From NCBI GenBank assembly GCA_007121375.1, contig SKLX01000152.1, positions 1-5,821 on the forward strand: 5,821 bases of DNA, in the 5' to 3' direction. The DNA comes from Bacillota bacterium. Its GTDB lineage: Bacteria; Bacillota; Dethiobacteria; SKNC01. Shown here piece by piece: positions 5,093 through 5,821 of the stretch. The notes below the pieces were generated by a model that was not told where the DNA came from, made no database searches, and saw only the letters and a list, made by a program, of their open reading frames with translations. Made by a program: the position numbers and the translations under genes. Numbering within the stretch: the stretch's first letter is position 1; every line of letters starts with the position of its first letter.

Positions 5093-5821
5093 ATGGTTAT
5101 CAATAAAAATGGTCGGGGAATTATGTTTTTGCTTCTGCTGCTGGTGGTTCTGGCTGTTTTTGCTTTTAGCTATTTCGACATTAATGGTAATTCATTCCAT
5201 GAAAATGAAAGGGAGTATCCACTCTTAAAGGAAGAGGGTAAGGGGGAGATTGTTAAGCTTCCTGAACCCAGCCATGACGGGGATGTTTCCCTGGAGAAGG
5301 CTGTGGCAGAACGAAGGTCTGTAAGAAGTTACCGGGAAGAGCCTTTGACCTTGGAGCAGGTTTCACAGCTTCTCTGGTCAGCCCAGGGAATCACTGAAGA
5401 AAATCGAGGACTGCGGACTGTTCCTTCAGCCGGAGCCCTTTATCCCTTAACGGTTTATGCGGTAGCCGGAGAGGTGACGGATCTGGAGGTGGGTTTTTAC
5501 GAATATCTTCCTCACCAGAATGAGCTTCGCCTCCTCAGCCTGGGAGACTTAAGGAAGGACTTATATGAAGCTGCTTTAAACCAATCGGCGGTTAGGGATG
5601 CCCCTCTTGTTATGGTTATATCCGCCAATTACCAACAAACCACAGGAAACTATGGGGATAGGGGTATAAGGTATGTCCACATGGAGGCTGGACATGCGGG
5701 ACAAAATGTTTATTTGCAGGGAGTGTCTTTGGGCATTAAGGGAGTAGTAATCGGTGCTTTTGAAGATGAACAGGTCAGGGAAGTTTTAAATCTTTCTCCA
5801 GAAGAAGACCCCCTTTATTTG
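5093..5821 (+). CDS. Membrane-anchored SagB/ThcOx-type nitroreductase family protein, partial
   Basis: The frame runs from the ATG at 5093 off the window end, giving 243 residues; the family would be expected to end soon after. A TAA sits directly upstream in frame (5087-5089), so no earlier start exists; GGAGG at 5074-5078 is somewhat distant (14 bases). Residues 10-28 (IMFLLLLLVVLAVFAFSYF) form a signal anchor or signal peptide, then a polar linker reaches about residue 64. The FMN-binding nitroreductase fold follows, with ERRSVRSYREEPLTLEQVSQ (73-92), LLWSAQGIT, the PSAGALYPL motif (111-119), YGDRGIRYVHMEAGHAGQN (187-205), YLQGVSLGIKGVVIGAF and PLYL at the end. These motifs are typical of SagB/ThcOx oxidoreductases. 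Some relatives oxidise azolines in peptide natural products, but no cyclodehydratase or precursor is visible here, so the substrate is unknown. It lies 40 bases after nrdG without a visible promoter and may be cotranscribed. Confidence 0.87.
   Translation, partial: MVINKNGRGIMFLLLLLVVLAVFAFSYFDINGNSFHENEREYPLLKEEGKGEIVKLPEPSHDGDVSLEKAVAERRSVRSYREEPLTLEQVSQLLWSAQGITEENRGLRTVPSAGALYPLTVYAVAGEVTDLEVGFYEYLPHQNELRLLSLGDLRKDLYEAALNQSAVRDAPLVMVISANYQQTTGNYGDRGIRYVHMEAGHAGQNVYLQGVSLGIKGVVIGAFEDEQVREVLNLSPEEDPLYL

Noticed and set aside
1..5821. CRISPR arrays, transposases, tRNA or rRNA genes, phage genes
   Set aside because: No regularly spaced direct repeats, transposase motifs, tRNA cloverleaf or rRNA signatures were seen on either strand; the window looks like conserved chromosome.

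Overview
The window comes from an anaerobic, endospore-forming Firmicute, most likely a member of the Clostridia in the broad sense. It carries two sporulation sigma factors (sigE, then sigG), a YlmC/YmxH-type PRC-barrel protein, and an oxygen-sensitive class III ribonucleotide reductase with its activase. Base composition looks moderately AT-rich, and Shine-Dalgarno sites are strong and purine-rich. I cannot support a genus from sequence alone. All genes lie on the + strand.

Region 1 (1-1803), sporulation block: the 3' part of sigE (mother-cell sigma-E), sigG (forespore sigma-G), a 72-residue single-pass membrane protein I do not recognise, and a YlmC/YmxH family protein. Between sigE and sigG is a textbook forespore (sigma-F/sigma-G class) promoter. 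The leader upstream of that promoter can pair with the sigG ribosome binding site, which suggests that sigE-sigG read-through RNA is translationally silenced while RNA from the forespore promoter is not. A strong rho-independent terminator (1883-1916) closes this block.

Region 2 (1917-5052), anaerobic dNTP synthesis operon: a sigma-A-like promoter starts three bases after the terminator T-tract. It is overlaid by one NrdR box and followed by a second, 32 bp apart centre to centre. The operon then reads nrdR (repressor), nrdD (class III reductase) and nrdG (radical SAM activase). NrdR and NrdD both carry an ATP-cone, so regulator and enzyme probably sense the same nucleotides. This looks like an autoregulated circuit: high dATP lets NrdR bind its boxes and shut off both itself and the reductase.

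Region 3 (5053-5821): a small hairpin, then a membrane-tethered SagB/ThcOx-type nitroreductase that runs off the window end. No promoter is visible in front of it, so it may be a fourth operon member.

Most of the gene content is conserved and well understood. The less ordinary material is regulatory or structural: the RBS-masking stem upstream of sigG, a near-perfect 20-bp palindrome inside the small membrane gene, and a hairpin at the nrdR 3' end that has terminator geometry on the opposite strand.
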